Shown piece after piece: positions 27,417-36,670 of a DNA stretch of 64,000 nt. Position 1 is the first letter of the stretch. Each line of letters opens with the position of its first letter. The stretch covers positions 17,340 through 81,339 of the forward strand of contig CAKSLI010000007.1 of NCBI GenBank assembly GCA_934466475.1. The letters are read 5' to 3'. A program made the position numbers and the translations under genes. This DNA is from an uncultured Oscillospiraceae bacterium (lineage in GTDB: Bacteria > Bacillota > Clostridia > Oscillospirales > Ruminococcaceae). The notes under the pieces are model-generated. The model was not told the origin of the DNA. It searched no databases and worked only from the letters and a program-made list of their open reading frames with translations.

Positions 27417-27947
27417 TCACTTTGCAGTCCCGACATTCTCGAGGAAGCCTGTGATTATCGCCTCGTTGTCCTTCGCCGAAATTTCCTTCTCAACGACCTT
27501 TGACGCAGCCATGATGACGATATCGGATATTTCGTCCTTTATCTCGTTCACAGCGCGCTGCTTGTCACGCTCGATGCTTTCCTCAGCCCTTGCCTTGATC
27601 TCCGCAGCCTTCTGATTTGCCTCGCTCAGTATCTCGGTCTCGCGCTTCTGTGCGCGGGCGGTAGCCTGCTTCATTATCTCAGCGGCCTCCTCCTTTGCCT
27701 TTGCGAGCTTTTCGAGGTACTCCTGCTCGGTCTTCGCTGCGGATTCCTTGGCGCGCTGCGCCTCAGCTATCTCGGCAGCCGCCATTTCCTTGCGCTTGTC
27801 AAGGATCTTGCCGACCGGCTTGAAGAGGAATACTCTGAAAAGTATGAAGATGATGAGTGTATTGATCAGGGTGAACACGATGGTTCCCGGGTCGATCGTA
27901 ACAAGGGGCAGGACCTGCGCGGCGCTTTCACTGATAAGTGTCAGCAT
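27417..27947 (-). CDS. atpF: ATP synthase b subunit
   Basis: The 176-residue protein has one N-terminal membrane helix (IVFTLINTLIIFILFRVFLF, about 22-41) followed by a long charged coiled coil rich in Ala, Glu, Lys and Arg. It forms the peripheral stalk, probably as a homodimer, since only one b gene is present. GGGAGGAGTTGAACTAA precedes the ATG. Confidence 0.95.
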   Translation of the reverse strand: MLTLISESAAQVLPLVTIDPGTIVFTLINTLIIFILFRVFLFKPVGKILDKRKEMAAAEIAEAQRAKESAAKTEQEYLEKLAKAKEEAAEIMKQATARAQKRETEILSEANQKAAEIKARAEESIERDKQRAVNEIKDEISDIVIMAASKVVEKEISAKDNEAIITGFLENVGTAK

Positions 27948-27990
27948 TTAGTTCAACTCCTCCCTTTATGCTTTCATCGTAGCTGTTCTA

Positions 27991-28299
<309 letters not shown>

Positions 28300-28361
28300 T
28301 TAAGTTTAAAATACTATCCCCACACGGGGAATATAGCCGTTTTTTTCGGGCAGTGCCCGTA

Positions 28362-29075
28362 TCATTCGCACTCTGCGCCGGAGATATACGCCATTGTCAG
28401 AGTTGTGAAGATGTATGCCTGAATCACTGCCGAGAACAGGTCGAAGTACAGTGATGTCACAGCCGGGATCAGTATCGCAAAGTTGCCCAGCGCGAAGTAG
28501 ATGAGTCCGCCGATTACCATGCCCGCTACCATGTTGCCGAAGATACGCAGCGCCTGCGACAGCGGGTTTGCGATCTCGCCGATGATATTGAACGGGAGCA
28601 TGAACGGCATAGGCTCGATGAATGCGTGGAAATATCCCTTGACCTTACCGGTCTTGGCGCGGTTGAACTGCGTCAGCACGAATGTGATGAGCGCGATGGC
28701 GCCTGTCACGGAGATGTCCGAGGTCGGGTTCTTCAGACCGAAAAGGCTCATCAGGTTATTCAGCAGCAGGAAGCACAGGAGCGCCCCGATGTACGCTGTA
28801 TATCCTCTGTATTTCGGTCCCATGGTGGTATCCACCATATCCCGCACGAATGTGACTATCCATTCAGCCGCAGCCTGACGCCGCGTCTTGGGGATTATCT
28901 CCATCTTGTGGGTGAGTATGAGCATTATCACCAGCAGGATAAGCATGACGATCCACTGGATTATGACAGTTTCAGTGAGATTCCATGTCATCCCGAACAG
29001 CTCAAAGCTCGCTGCGATGTGTGGTCCGTTGACCGTAAATCCGCCTTCTGATGCCAAAAGCAAAGCTGCTGGCAT
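28362..29075 (-). CDS. atpB: ATP synthase a subunit
   Basis: The 237-residue membrane protein has five or six helices. The essential Arg of the ion channel is in NPLSQALRIFGNMVAG, and the last helix has AVIQAYIFTTLTMAYISGAECE. It forms the stator half of the ion path, next to the c ring. It is 37 nt after the subunit-I-like gene, with AAAGGAGGA upstream. Confidence 0.96.
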   Translation of the reverse strand: MPAALLLASEGGFTVNGPHIAASFELFGMTWNLTETVIIQWIVMLILLVIMLILTHKMEIIPKTRRQAAAEWIVTFVRDMVDTTMGPKYRGYTAYIGALLCFLLLNNLMSLFGLKNPTSDISVTGAIALITFVLTQFNRAKTGKVKGYFHAFIEPMPFMLPFNIIGEIANPLSQALRIFGNMVAGMVIGGLIYFALGNFAILIPAVTSLYFDLFSAVIQAYIFTTLTMAYISGAECE

Positions 29076-29113
29076 ATCGTATCAGTCCTCCTTTAGCTTA
29101 GCCCCTTTGAGGC

Positions 29114-29524
29114 TCAATAATCTTTATTACGCGGGGAGCGCGTTTCCCACAGCCCCTTCAGTGTGATGATGAGCTTCGGGAAGAACAGCGGGACTGCCGC
29201 TGTAATAAGATTCATAAATGGTGCGACACCTGCTATCGTCATGGCAAGGAAAAGTCCCAGATACCTAAGACAATACATGGTGTTCATGTAGCTCTGGGCG
29301 GATTTCGCATTCCTGCGCAGCGCTTTTTCAGCGCTTTTGCCCATGAGCCAGAAGTTGCCCATGCACACGAGGTTCCCCCATACGCCGCCGAGAAGCAGCG
29401 TATAATCAAAGCCCGAGGCAAAGAACAGTATCAGCAGCAGCGCAAAATACACCGCGTTCACGACCAGGAACCACGGGAGCATACTGCGCATCTCCTGTGC
29501 GGTTATGTCGTTTTTCTCTGCCAT
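29114..29524 (-). CDS. ATP synthase subunit I-like membrane protein
   Basis: The 136-residue protein has four predicted membrane helices (LPWFLVVNAVYFALLLILFF, LLLGGVWGNLVCMGNFWLMG, LGLFLAMTIAGVAPFMNLI, and a last one near AVPLFFPKLIITL). Size, topology and position just before atpB match the AtpI/subunit I group, which helps assemble the c ring. Sequence identity is too low to be certain. It lies 9 nt after the AtpZ-like gene. Confidence 0.8.
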   Translation of the reverse strand: MAEKNDITAQEMRSMLPWFLVVNAVYFALLLILFFASGFDYTLLLGGVWGNLVCMGNFWLMGKSAEKALRRNAKSAQSYMNTMYCLRYLGLFLAMTIAGVAPFMNLITAAVPLFFPKLIITLKGLWETRSPRNKDY

Positions 29525-29533
29525 AGCTTTACC

Positions 29534-29839
29534 TCACTTGTGCGGGTGGTGGTATTCATCGCCGTAGTCATTATCGCGCGGGTCGCTGTAATAACGGCGG
29601 TATTTGCTTTTATCGTCCTTTGCGAACAGCTTTATCATCTTCAGCAGATGATTTATAGCGCCGCTTATCATGAATACAACGCCGAGTATGATGCACAGCA
29701 CCATTACCCAGTCAGGCCAGCCGAAGTATTCACACGCATAATGCCCGCCCACGATAAACACCAGCAGCGGAGCCAGGATAACGAAAGCGAACTGGCTTGC
29801 CACTGCGTATGCGGCGAGCGGATTCTTTTTCTCGCTCAT
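29534..29839 (-). CDS. AtpZ-like small membrane protein
   Basis: The 101-residue protein has two helices (AVASQFAFVILAPLLVFIVGG and WVMVLCIILGVVFMISGAINHLLKMI) like AtpZ, a partner of subunit I in assembly and Mg2+/Ca2+ handling. The C-terminal 28 residues are an unusual tail rich in Tyr, Asp and His, ending YHHPHK. The start overlaps the stop of the preceding membrane protein gene by 4 nt, so the two are translationally coupled. Confidence 0.8.
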   Translation of the reverse strand: MSEKKNPLAAYAVASQFAFVILAPLLVFIVGGHYACEYFGWPDWVMVLCIILGVVFMISGAINHLLKMIKLFAKDDKSKYRRYYSDPRDNDYGDEYHHPHK

Positions 29840-30615
29840 TCTGCGAAGGAGCCCCTTGTGGCGAAATCATCGAGACGCCAGCCGTCATCGGTCTTCACCA
29901 TGTTCATGCGAAGCACGGAATCCTTGTTCTCGTCTGTCACTCCGTTGGAGGAATCAGCGCCGTCAAGGTAAGCGGTGAGCCCGCATTTTCCATTTTCGAG
30001 GTACTCTATCGTGATAGCGCAGCTTGACCAGCTCTTGCTTTCGTCAGGAACGAAATCTGAGCTGATACCCAGCTTGTAGACCTTTTCGTACTTTGTTCCG
30101 CTTTCCGCGGTGGATTCAGCAGTGCTTTCAGAGGTAGACTCCGGCTGCTCGACACGGATGAGCTGCTCACGGTTCGCATAGACCACAAGCCCATTGCCGT
30201 CGGCGTTGGTCAGTATCTGTTCCGCGGTGTCGGCTGTGTAAACGGCGCGCACAGCGTCCTCTATCTGCTCAAGCGAGGTGTAATCCGTGCTGTTGACCGT
30301 GTAATATCCGTCTTCGGGGAGGTTGCCGTAGGGCTCGTCCTCATGGTGGAGACCCTCGGTCACGAACAGCCTGAGTATCTCGTGGCTGTCGTTGAGCAGG
30401 TCGTGAGCGGCATACTCGCATTCCTCGCGGTATTCCGGTGTGAGGTATGAAGTATCGCTGACCGTGCTGCTGACGGATCCGCCGCTGTTCTGCGGCTGAG
30501 AGGGCTTCTGCGTCAGCATCATAACAACTGCCGCGATCGCAAGCGCTGCCGCAGCTGCGGCGACTATCACAGTCGCTATAAGAGGAATATTGGTACTTTT
30601 TTTATTATTGCTCAT
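29836..30615 (-). CDS. Membrane-anchored protein of unknown function leading the atp operon
   Basis: The 259-residue protein has a short basic N-terminus, one membrane helix (about 11-33, Ala/Val-rich) and a Ser-rich linker, then an extracellular domain. That domain begins with a helical part (EECEYAAHDLLNDSHEILRLFVTEG), has YYTVNSTDYTSLEQIEDAVRAVYTADTAEQIL, a repetitive STSESTAESTAES insert, and a beta-rich end (CAITIEYLENGKCGLTAYLDG). The layout recalls the IseA-type DL-endopeptidase inhibitor fold, but this is only a weak guess. It overlaps the AtpZ-like gene by 4 nt and lies right after the operon promoter, so it is transcribed with the ATP synthase. Confidence 0.75.
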   Translation of the reverse strand: MSNNKKSTNIPLIATVIVAAAAAALAIAAVVMMLTQKPSQPQNSGGSVSSTVSDTSYLTPEYREECEYAAHDLLNDSHEILRLFVTEGLHHEDEPYGNLPEDGYYTVNSTDYTSLEQIEDAVRAVYTADTAEQILTNADGNGLVVYANREQLIRVEQPESTSESTAESTAESGTKYEKVYKLGISSDFVPDESKSWSSCAITIEYLENGKCGLTAYLDGADSSNGVTDENKDSVLRMNMVKTDDGWRLDDFATRGSFAE

Positions 30616-30716
30616 CAGGTGCTGCCTTTCATTGGAAGTCTGCCATATATAAATCGTCTGCGAAGCCGCTGCTTTCGCAGAAAAAAAGTAAGGTCTATAT
30701 CATTCCCTATTTTATT

Positions 30717-30745
30717 ATGATACTATAAAACCGCGTTTTTGTCAA
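30717..30745 (-). promoter_or_regulatory. Promoter of the ATP synthase operon
   Basis: On the minus strand TTGACA (30745-30740), 17-bp spacer, TATCAT (30722-30717). It lies about 100 nt before the first gene. Nothing else notable is in the 30616-30914 gap apart from the ppi terminator and an AT-rich stretch. Confidence 0.8.
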
Positions 30746-30850
30746 TAGCACATTCGGGTAAATAGTTATTTATTACCCGAAATATGGACAAAATATGACT
30801 TTACGCAACGGCGTTTATAGTAGTTTTTCACAAATAAACGGGCAAAAATG

Positions 30851-30908
30851 CAGCGGCTGAGCGTCTTCCGACCGGTAAATCAAACCAGGTCAGTCCATGC
30901 AGCCGCTG
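30851..30908 (-). terminator. Terminator of the peptidyl-prolyl isomerase gene
   Basis: On the minus strand CAGCGGCTG pairs with CAGCCGCTG, 9 bp with a 40-nt loop, followed by CATTTTTG. It lies 7 nt after the stop codon region. Confidence 0.65.
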
Positions 30909-30914
30909 TGATGA

Positions 30915-31388
30915 TCAATCCTCGATGTAAACGCGCTTCATTCTGCAGTCGTTGAGGGGTCTGTCGCTGAAATCGGTCTTTACGTTTGCAATCTCGTCAA
31001 CTGTGTCCATGCCCTCGACAACTCTGCCGAACGCCGCGTACTGACCGTCAAGGAAGAAGGAATCCTTATGCACGATAAAGAACTGCGAGCTTGCAGAGTT
31101 CGGATTCTGCGCCCTTGCCATGGAGATGACTCCGCGCTCGTGGCGGAGGTCGTTGGGCACGCCGTTCATCAGGAACTCACCCTTGATCTTGTCCTTTGCG
31201 CCGCCCATGCCTGTGCCCTGGGGGTCGCCGCCCTGTATCATAAAGTCCTTGATGACGCGGTGGAAGATAAGCCCGTCATAGAAGCCGTCCTTTACCAGCT
31301 TTGTGAAGTTCTCAACTGTAATGGGCGCCTTTTCAGGGTAAAGCTCCAGCTTTATCTTTCCGCCGTTTTCCATTTCGATTACTACCAT
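30915..31388 (-). CDS. Cyclophilin-type peptidyl-prolyl cis-trans isomerase
   Basis: The 157-residue protein is a single cyclophilin domain: FHRVIKDFMIQGGDPQGTGMGG holds the active Arg and Gln, and ASSQFFIVHKD, FLDGQYAAFGRV complete the pocket. No signal peptide is present, so it folds proteins in the cytoplasm. AAGGAGAAATAAA precedes the ATG. It is the last gene of a minus-strand cluster, 11 nt after the HD-GYP gene. Confidence 0.96.
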   Translation of the reverse strand: MVVIEMENGGKIKLELYPEKAPITVENFTKLVKDGFYDGLIFHRVIKDFMIQGGDPQGTGMGGAKDKIKGEFLMNGVPNDLRHERGVISMARAQNPNSASSQFFIVHKDSFFLDGQYAAFGRVVEGMDTVDEIANVKTDFSDRPLNDCRMKRVYIED

Positions 31389-31399
31389 TTTATTTCTCC

Positions 31400-32527
31400 T
31401 TATATTTTGTAATTTCCGTTGTAGATACCGGTTATCATCAGCGACAGGAAGCGGAAATCGCTGCCGAGGTCTATCTCCTCGCCGGAGCTGCTCTCGTCAT
31501 GTATTCTCACAACGGGTCTGAGCACGTTTGAATTATGTCCGATGACAACGCCGTGCCTGCCGTCCGACAGCGACACAACCGTTCCCACGGGATAAGGGTT
31601 GAACGACCTTAAAAATGCAGACGCCACATCGAAATCGAAGTGTATTCCGCAGCCGCCGAGTATGTATTCCTCCGTTTCAGCCACTGACCACGGCTTGCGG
31701 TAGGGGCGGTTGGAGGTCAGCGCGTCGAATACGTCCGCAACGGTGATTATCCTTGCAATGAGCGGTATCTTCTTCCCTGCAATGCCGGTAGGATAGCCGC
31801 TTCCATCGAATTTCTCCTGGTGGAACAGCACTCCCGCCAGGATATTCGCGCTGTATCCGCCGGTGCGCTTGAGTATCTGATAGCCGATGAGCGGATGCTG
31901 CTTTATCTTGTCGAATTCCTCGTTGGTGAGTTTGCCGGGCTTCGCGATTATCTCGTGGTCGATGTTGGATTTCCCGATGTCGTGGAGCAGCGCCGCAACT
32001 ATGACCTCGCGGATATCATCCTGAGAAAGATGAAGCTCGTTCGCGATACCGGTCGAGAGCATTGATACGCGCAGGCAGTGCTTGTAGGTGTAGTCGTCGT
32101 AATTCTGAAGCGCTATCATCTGGTTTCCGAGGTATGTCGAGTCATTGCCGATATCCACCAGGATATCATCGGCTATGCTGTTGACCTGCTCGACTGCGTG
32201 CTTTGACAGCTCGCGTATCTCTCCGTTGTTGTCGAATACCTCGCTCAGCTCGTTCAGAGCCTTTCCGATGTGCTGATTCTTGATGAGCTCCGCCGCCTTT
32301 TCATCGGAAAAGGGCTCGTCAGGGATCGCCGGAGCCGGTTCAGCGACGTCATCGCCGCCCTTGATGGTGATGTTCTTTATTCCCTTGCTCTTCAGCAGGC
32401 TGATCATGTCGCGGGTCATGTAGGTGCCCTTCATGAGAAGCACCTTATAATCCTTTGCAGATGTGGAGGCAACGTCTTTTGCGACCACCATGCCCTCGGT
32501 GACGTTATCTATCGGAACGATCAACAT
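31400..32527 (-). CDS. HD-GYP c-di-GMP phosphodiesterase-type protein
   Basis: The 375-residue protein has an N-terminal domain typical of HD-GYP proteins (MLIVPIDNVTEGMVVAKDV ... SLLKSKGIKNITI), then the HD-GYP domain with LLHDIGK (about 184) and HQEKFDGSGYPTGIAGKKIP, all metal ligands present, and a C-terminal beta domain (VVSLSDGRHGVVIGHN). It should hydrolyse c-di-GMP in the cytoplasm. It is the third c-di-GMP gene in the window and may offset the two GGDEF proteins. It shares an operon with housekeeping genes rather than a kinase. Confidence 0.9.
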   Translation of the reverse strand: MLIVPIDNVTEGMVVAKDVASTSAKDYKVLLMKGTYMTRDMISLLKSKGIKNITIKGGDDVAEPAPAIPDEPFSDEKAAELIKNQHIGKALNELSEVFDNNGEIRELSKHAVEQVNSIADDILVDIGNDSTYLGNQMIALQNYDDYTYKHCLRVSMLSTGIANELHLSQDDIREVIVAALLHDIGKSNIDHEIIAKPGKLTNEEFDKIKQHPLIGYQILKRTGGYSANILAGVLFHQEKFDGSGYPTGIAGKKIPLIARIITVADVFDALTSNRPYRKPWSVAETEEYILGGCGIHFDFDVASAFLRSFNPYPVGTVVSLSDGRHGVVIGHNSNVLRPVVRIHDESSSGEEIDLGSDFRFLSLMITGIYNGNYKI

Positions 32528-32564
32528 ATCATCATCTCCCAGTGACCAGAATCAGCCGGAGCCG

Positions 32565-33470
32565 TCAGCTCCAGAGCGGTGAGGAATATACCCCTGAAGC
32601 TATGCAGCCTTTCAGGGTTTCCCGGGCGGCGGCAACGTCCGCCTCGTAGGTTATGCCGAACCATCTGCTGTCGGTGGTAAGGTTCATCACGCCGAAGCCG
32701 CTTCCGTGTATCTCGCCGTCAACGGCGTCCGCAATGGTGAGCTCCGCTTTCGGCTCGTCCGCCGGGAGCTTCTCCAGAAACGCCGAAAGCTGCCGTGTGA
32801 GCCGCGGCATGAACTCCGCTCCGAAGCCCCACATGCTCATAGAGACCGTATCCTCAAGGCTGAGTATCTTCTTTTCGCCGCCGAATGTTCCTGATACTAC
32901 GCCGTTTTCGTCCCTGCCTATCGCCTTGGTCTCCTCAACGCTGGTGAGGAGTCCGCCTGCGTCCGTCTTGCATACGCCGCGGTTCACCGTGCCGAAATCA
33001 GACAGCGTGTTCTTCAGCATGAATCCCACCGAGCAGGCGTCCGCGGTGAAATCTCCGAGGAATCCCCCCAGCTTCATAAACGCGTCCCTGCCGTAGAAAT
33101 CATCGGCGTTCACTATCGCAAACGGACCGTCAAGGACGTCACGGCAGCACCAGAGCGCCTGTGCAGTGCCCCACGGCTTCGTTCTGCCGGGGAAATCCCC
33201 GGAGCGCACCGGAAGCTGATCCGGCGACTGGAAAACATAATCCGTCTTAATGCGCTTTTCTACACGCGCGCCTATGGTGGATCTGAACAGATCCTCGATA
33301 TCCCTGCGGATAATGAAGACCGCCCTGTCGAATCCCGCCTGCAAAGCGTCATAAACCGAATAGTCTATAAGGAGCTCGCCCTCGGGTCCGAGAGGTTCGA
33401 GCTGCTTTATCCTTGTTCCGAAGCGCGTACCCATTCCCGCCGCAAGAACTACAAGTGTCCTGTTTGCCAT
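32565..33470 (-). CDS. Sugar-phosphate nucleotidyltransferase-like protein
   Basis: The 301-residue protein starts with the NTP-transferase signature VVLAAGMGTRFGTRIKQLEPLGPEGELLIDYSVYDA in layout and has the metal-binding VNADDFYGRDAF. It is shorter than UDP-glucose pyrophosphorylase and looks like a nucleotidyltransferase that activates a sugar or phosphorylated head group. The exact substrate is unknown. GGGGGCAGTT precedes the ATG. It lies between a GNAT acetyltransferase and the HD-GYP gene. Confidence 0.8.
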   Translation of the reverse strand: MANRTLVVLAAGMGTRFGTRIKQLEPLGPEGELLIDYSVYDALQAGFDRAVFIIRRDIEDLFRSTIGARVEKRIKTDYVFQSPDQLPVRSGDFPGRTKPWGTAQALWCCRDVLDGPFAIVNADDFYGRDAFMKLGGFLGDFTADACSVGFMLKNTLSDFGTVNRGVCKTDAGGLLTSVEETKAIGRDENGVVSGTFGGEKKILSLEDTVSMSMWGFGAEFMPRLTRQLSAFLEKLPADEPKAELTIADAVDGEIHGSGFGVMNLTTDSRWFGITYEADVAAARETLKGCIASGVYSSPLWS

Positions 33471-33492
33471 AACTGCCCCCTTTGCATTTCTG

Positions 33493-33990
33493 TCATTGTT
33501 TTGTATTACGAGTCAGCACATAACGAAGGTCCGTGACCTCGGTATCCCCGACCTGGCACAGAAGCGTGTCGGAGGTGCAGACGAATCCGTATTTTTCATA
33601 CAGCCGCCGGGCCCTGACGTTTGTGTCCAGAGCCCAGAGATATATCCGGCAGAAGCCCTGCTGTTCCAGCCATTTCACTGAATTGTCCAGCAGCGCCGTG
33701 CCGAAGCCTTTTCCCCAGTATTCCGGCAGGACGTACAGCGTGTGTACCTCGCCCCAGCCGGGCATTCTTTCGTCCTCCGCCGGACGTGCGCAGGAGTGCC
33801 CTGCAACGACTCCGTTCTCTGTCAGGACGAAGCTGCCGGGAAGCCCCGCGAACCTGTCCCGCCAGCGCTCCGGCGACAGCAGGTCAAGGTAATACTGCGG
33901 GAGCAGTCCCTTGTAGCCCGCCTGCCAGCTCCTTACATAGAGCCGTGACACCTCGTCGGCGTCACGCGGCTCCATGCGGCGGATGTTCAT
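33493..33990 (-). CDS. GNAT-family N-acetyltransferase
   Basis: The 165-residue protein is one GNAT domain: MNIRRMEPRDADEVSRLY at the start, and the acetyl-CoA loop YVLPEYWGKGFGTALLDN. LWALDTNVRARRLYEKYGFV is the typical end. The start codon shares a base with the valS stop (TAATG), so translation is coupled. The acceptor is unknown. Confidence 0.9.
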   Translation of the reverse strand: MNIRRMEPRDADEVSRLYVRSWQAGYKGLLPQYYLDLLSPERWRDRFAGLPGSFVLTENGVVAGHSCARPAEDERMPGWGEVHTLYVLPEYWGKGFGTALLDNSVKWLEQQGFCRIYLWALDTNVRARRLYEKYGFVCTSDTLLCQVGDTEVTDLRYVLTRNTKQ

Positions 33991-36623
33991 TACTTCAGCC
34001 CCTCGATGGAAGCGTTGATCTTTGCCAGCTTTTCCTCGGCCTTGGCGAGCTTTGCGCGCTCGTTTTCGATCTGCTGCGCGGGCGCCTTTGCGAGGAATCC
34101 CGGATTGTTCAGCTTCTTGGAAAGGAACTCTATGTCCTTTTCAGCGGCCTTCTTTTCCTTGTCGAGGCGTGCGAGCTCCTTTTCCTTGTCGACCAGCTCG
34201 CCCATAGGCATGAATACGCGGGCGGAATCGGTGACAACAGTCATCATGCCCTCGGTGGAATCAGCCTTTTCGGTTACCGTGAATTCGCCTGCGCCCGCCA
34301 GCTTCTCGAAGAATCTGCGGCAGTCGCTGAACAGCGCGGTGAACTGGGTCTCAACGGTCATCGTTACCTTCTTTGACGGAGGAACATTGAGCTCGTTGCG
34401 CTGTACGCGGACAGCCTTGATCGTGTTCACGATGCGGGAGAACTCCTCGGCAGCCTCGCCGAAGTGCAGCTTCTCATCGTATTCGCACCACTTTGCGGTC
34501 ATAATGCTCTCGCACTCGGTGCCGGGCATGCTGCTCCATATCTCCTCGGTGATGAACGGCATGAACGGATGCAGCAGCTTCAGGATACCCTGCATGATGT
34601 ATACAAGGACGTTCTGCGCCGCGAGAGCATTCTCGCCGCCCTCGGCGATACGCGGCTTTGTGAGCTCGATATACCAGTCGCAGAATACGTCCCATATAAA
34701 GTCCGTGAGGTTCTGAACGGCAACGCCCAGCTCGAACGCCTCAAGGTTTGAGGTAACGTTCTTTACAACGTCGTTGTAAAGGCTGAGCACCCACTTGTCC
34801 TCGATGGGGAGGTTCTCGGGGAGCACCGGTGTTCCGAAGTCCTCGGGAAGGTTCATCAGGATATATCTGGAGGCGTTCCAGAGCTTGTTTGCAAAGTTTC
34901 TGGAATTTGTTACCTTGGTCTCAGTCCAGCGCATATCGTTTCCGGGAGCGTTTCCGGTAACGAGTGTGAGACGGAGCGCGTCCGCGCCGTACTTGTCGAT
35001 GATCTCCAGCGGGTCAACGCCGTTGCCGAGGGACTTGGACATCTTGCGTCCCTGCTCGTCCCTTACCAGACCGTGGATAAGGACGTCCTTGAACGGCTTA
35101 ACGCCTGTGTGCTCCAGACCGGAGAATATCATTCTTGCTACCCAGAACGGAATGATGTCGTAGCCGGTGACCAGCGTGGAGGTCGGATAGAAGTAATCCA
35201 TCTCAGGGGTCTTGTCAGGCCAGCCGAGAGTTGAGAACGGCCACAGCGCAGAGCTGAACCATGTATCAAGCGTATCCTCGTCCTGCTTTACGGGAGCGCC
35301 GCACTCCGGGCACTTCTCAAGCGGGTCAAGTGAGATCGCGGTGTGCTTGCAGGAGGGATTCTGGCAGTAATACGCCGGGATCCTGTGACCCCACCAGAGC
35401 TGTCTGGAAATGCACCAGTCGCGGATATTCTCCATCCAGTAGAGATAGCCGTTTTCAAAGCGCTTCGGAATAAAACGGAGCTCTCCGGACTTAACAACAT
35501 CAATAGCGGGCTTTGCGAGCTCCTTCATGGAAACGAACCACTGGAGGGACGCTCTCGGCTCGACTGTGGTGCCGCAGCGCTGGCAGCAGCCAACGTTATG
35601 CTTGTGGGGCTCCACCTTTACGAGAAGGCCCTGCGCCTCGAGGTCGGCTACCATCTGCTTTCTTGCCTCGTAGCGGTCCATGCCGGCGTACTTGCCGCCA
35701 ACATCTGTGCTGATCGTTGCGTCGTCGTTCATCATGGAGATAACGGGCAGGTCGTGGCGCTGACCTACCATGAAGTCGTTTGGGTCGTGCGCGGGGGTTA
35801 TCTTAACAACGCCGGTACCGAATTCTACGTCAACGTACTCATCGGCGATAACGGGGATCTCGCGGTCTGTCAGCGGAAGCTTCACCATCTTGCCAACGAT
35901 GTCCTTATAGCGGTCGTCGTTCGGGTTTACCGCAAGCGCGGAGTCGCCGAGCAGCGTTTCCGGACGCGTGGTTGCGATCTCTACGAAGCCGGAACCGTCA
36001 GCCAGCGGGTAGTTGATGTGCCAGAAGAATCCGTCCTGCTCCTCGTACTCGCACTCGATATCAGAAATGGAGGTCTTGCAGTTAGGACACCAGTTTATCA
36101 TTCTTACGCCGTGGTAGATGAGCCCCTTGTTGTAGAGGTCCATGAACACCTTCTGAACGGCTCTGGAGCAGCCCTCGTCGAGCGTAAAGCGCTCACGCTC
36201 CCAGTCGCAGGAGCTTCCGAGCTTCTTGAGCTGCTGTACGATGCGTCCGCCGTAAACGCGCTTCCAGTCCCATGCGCGCTTGAGGAATTCCTCGCGGCCT
36301 ATCTGCTCCTTGGTGAGCCCCTCCTCCTTCATCTTGCCGACTATCTTAGCCTCGGTAGCGATGGAAGCGTGGTCGGTGCCCGGGAGCCACAGCGCGGAGT
36401 AGCCCTGCATTCTTCTCCAGCGGATAAGGATATCCTGGAGGGTGTTGTCCAGTGCGTGTCCCATGTGGAGCTGTCCGGTGATGTTGGGCGGCGGGATAAC
36501 GATCGTATACGGCTTCTTCTTGGGGTCTATCTCAGCATGGAAATAGCCCTTTTCCTCCCAGTTATGATAGATACGATCCTCGAATTCCTTCGGGGCGTAT
36601 GTCTTTGCAAGTTCCTTTCTCAT
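33990..36623 (-). CDS. valS: Valyl-tRNA synthetase
   Basis: The 877-residue protein is a complete class I synthetase: HIGH-type motif PPPNITGQLHMGHAL near 47-60, the editing domain (TTRPETLLGDSALAVNP), KMSKS motif GRKMSKSLGNGVDP, the anticodon domain, and a C-terminal coiled coil (KEKELARLDKEKKAAEKDIEFLSKKLNNPGFLAKAP). It charges tRNA-Val. No T-box leader is visible in the 47 bp upstream, so it probably relies on the promoter of the upstream genes. Confidence 0.98.
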   Translation of the reverse strand: MRKELAKTYAPKEFEDRIYHNWEEKGYFHAEIDPKKKPYTIVIPPPNITGQLHMGHALDNTLQDILIRWRRMQGYSALWLPGTDHASIATEAKIVGKMKEEGLTKEQIGREEFLKRAWDWKRVYGGRIVQQLKKLGSSCDWERERFTLDEGCSRAVQKVFMDLYNKGLIYHGVRMINWCPNCKTSISDIECEYEEQDGFFWHINYPLADGSGFVEIATTRPETLLGDSALAVNPNDDRYKDIVGKMVKLPLTDREIPVIADEYVDVEFGTGVVKITPAHDPNDFMVGQRHDLPVISMMNDDATISTDVGGKYAGMDRYEARKQMVADLEAQGLLVKVEPHKHNVGCCQRCGTTVEPRASLQWFVSMKELAKPAIDVVKSGELRFIPKRFENGYLYWMENIRDWCISRQLWWGHRIPAYYCQNPSCKHTAISLDPLEKCPECGAPVKQDEDTLDTWFSSALWPFSTLGWPDKTPEMDYFYPTSTLVTGYDIIPFWVARMIFSGLEHTGVKPFKDVLIHGLVRDEQGRKMSKSLGNGVDPLEIIDKYGADALRLTLVTGNAPGNDMRWTETKVTNSRNFANKLWNASRYILMNLPEDFGTPVLPENLPIEDKWVLSLYNDVVKNVTSNLEAFELGVAVQNLTDFIWDVFCDWYIELTKPRIAEGGENALAAQNVLVYIMQGILKLLHPFMPFITEEIWSSMPGTECESIMTAKWCEYDEKLHFGEAAEEFSRIVNTIKAVRVQRNELNVPPSKKVTMTVETQFTALFSDCRRFFEKLAGAGEFTVTEKADSTEGMMTVVTDSARVFMPMGELVDKEKELARLDKEKKAAEKDIEFLSKKLNNPGFLAKAPAQQIENERAKLAKAEEKLAKINASIEGLK

Positions 36624-36670
36624 TGCAATGGTGTCCTTTCGTTTATGTTTTCTATGTTTACGCTTCTGCG

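Noticed and set aside
36624..36670. T-box leader for valS
   Set aside because: The upstream gap is only 47 bp and has no T-box sequence or specifier stem.
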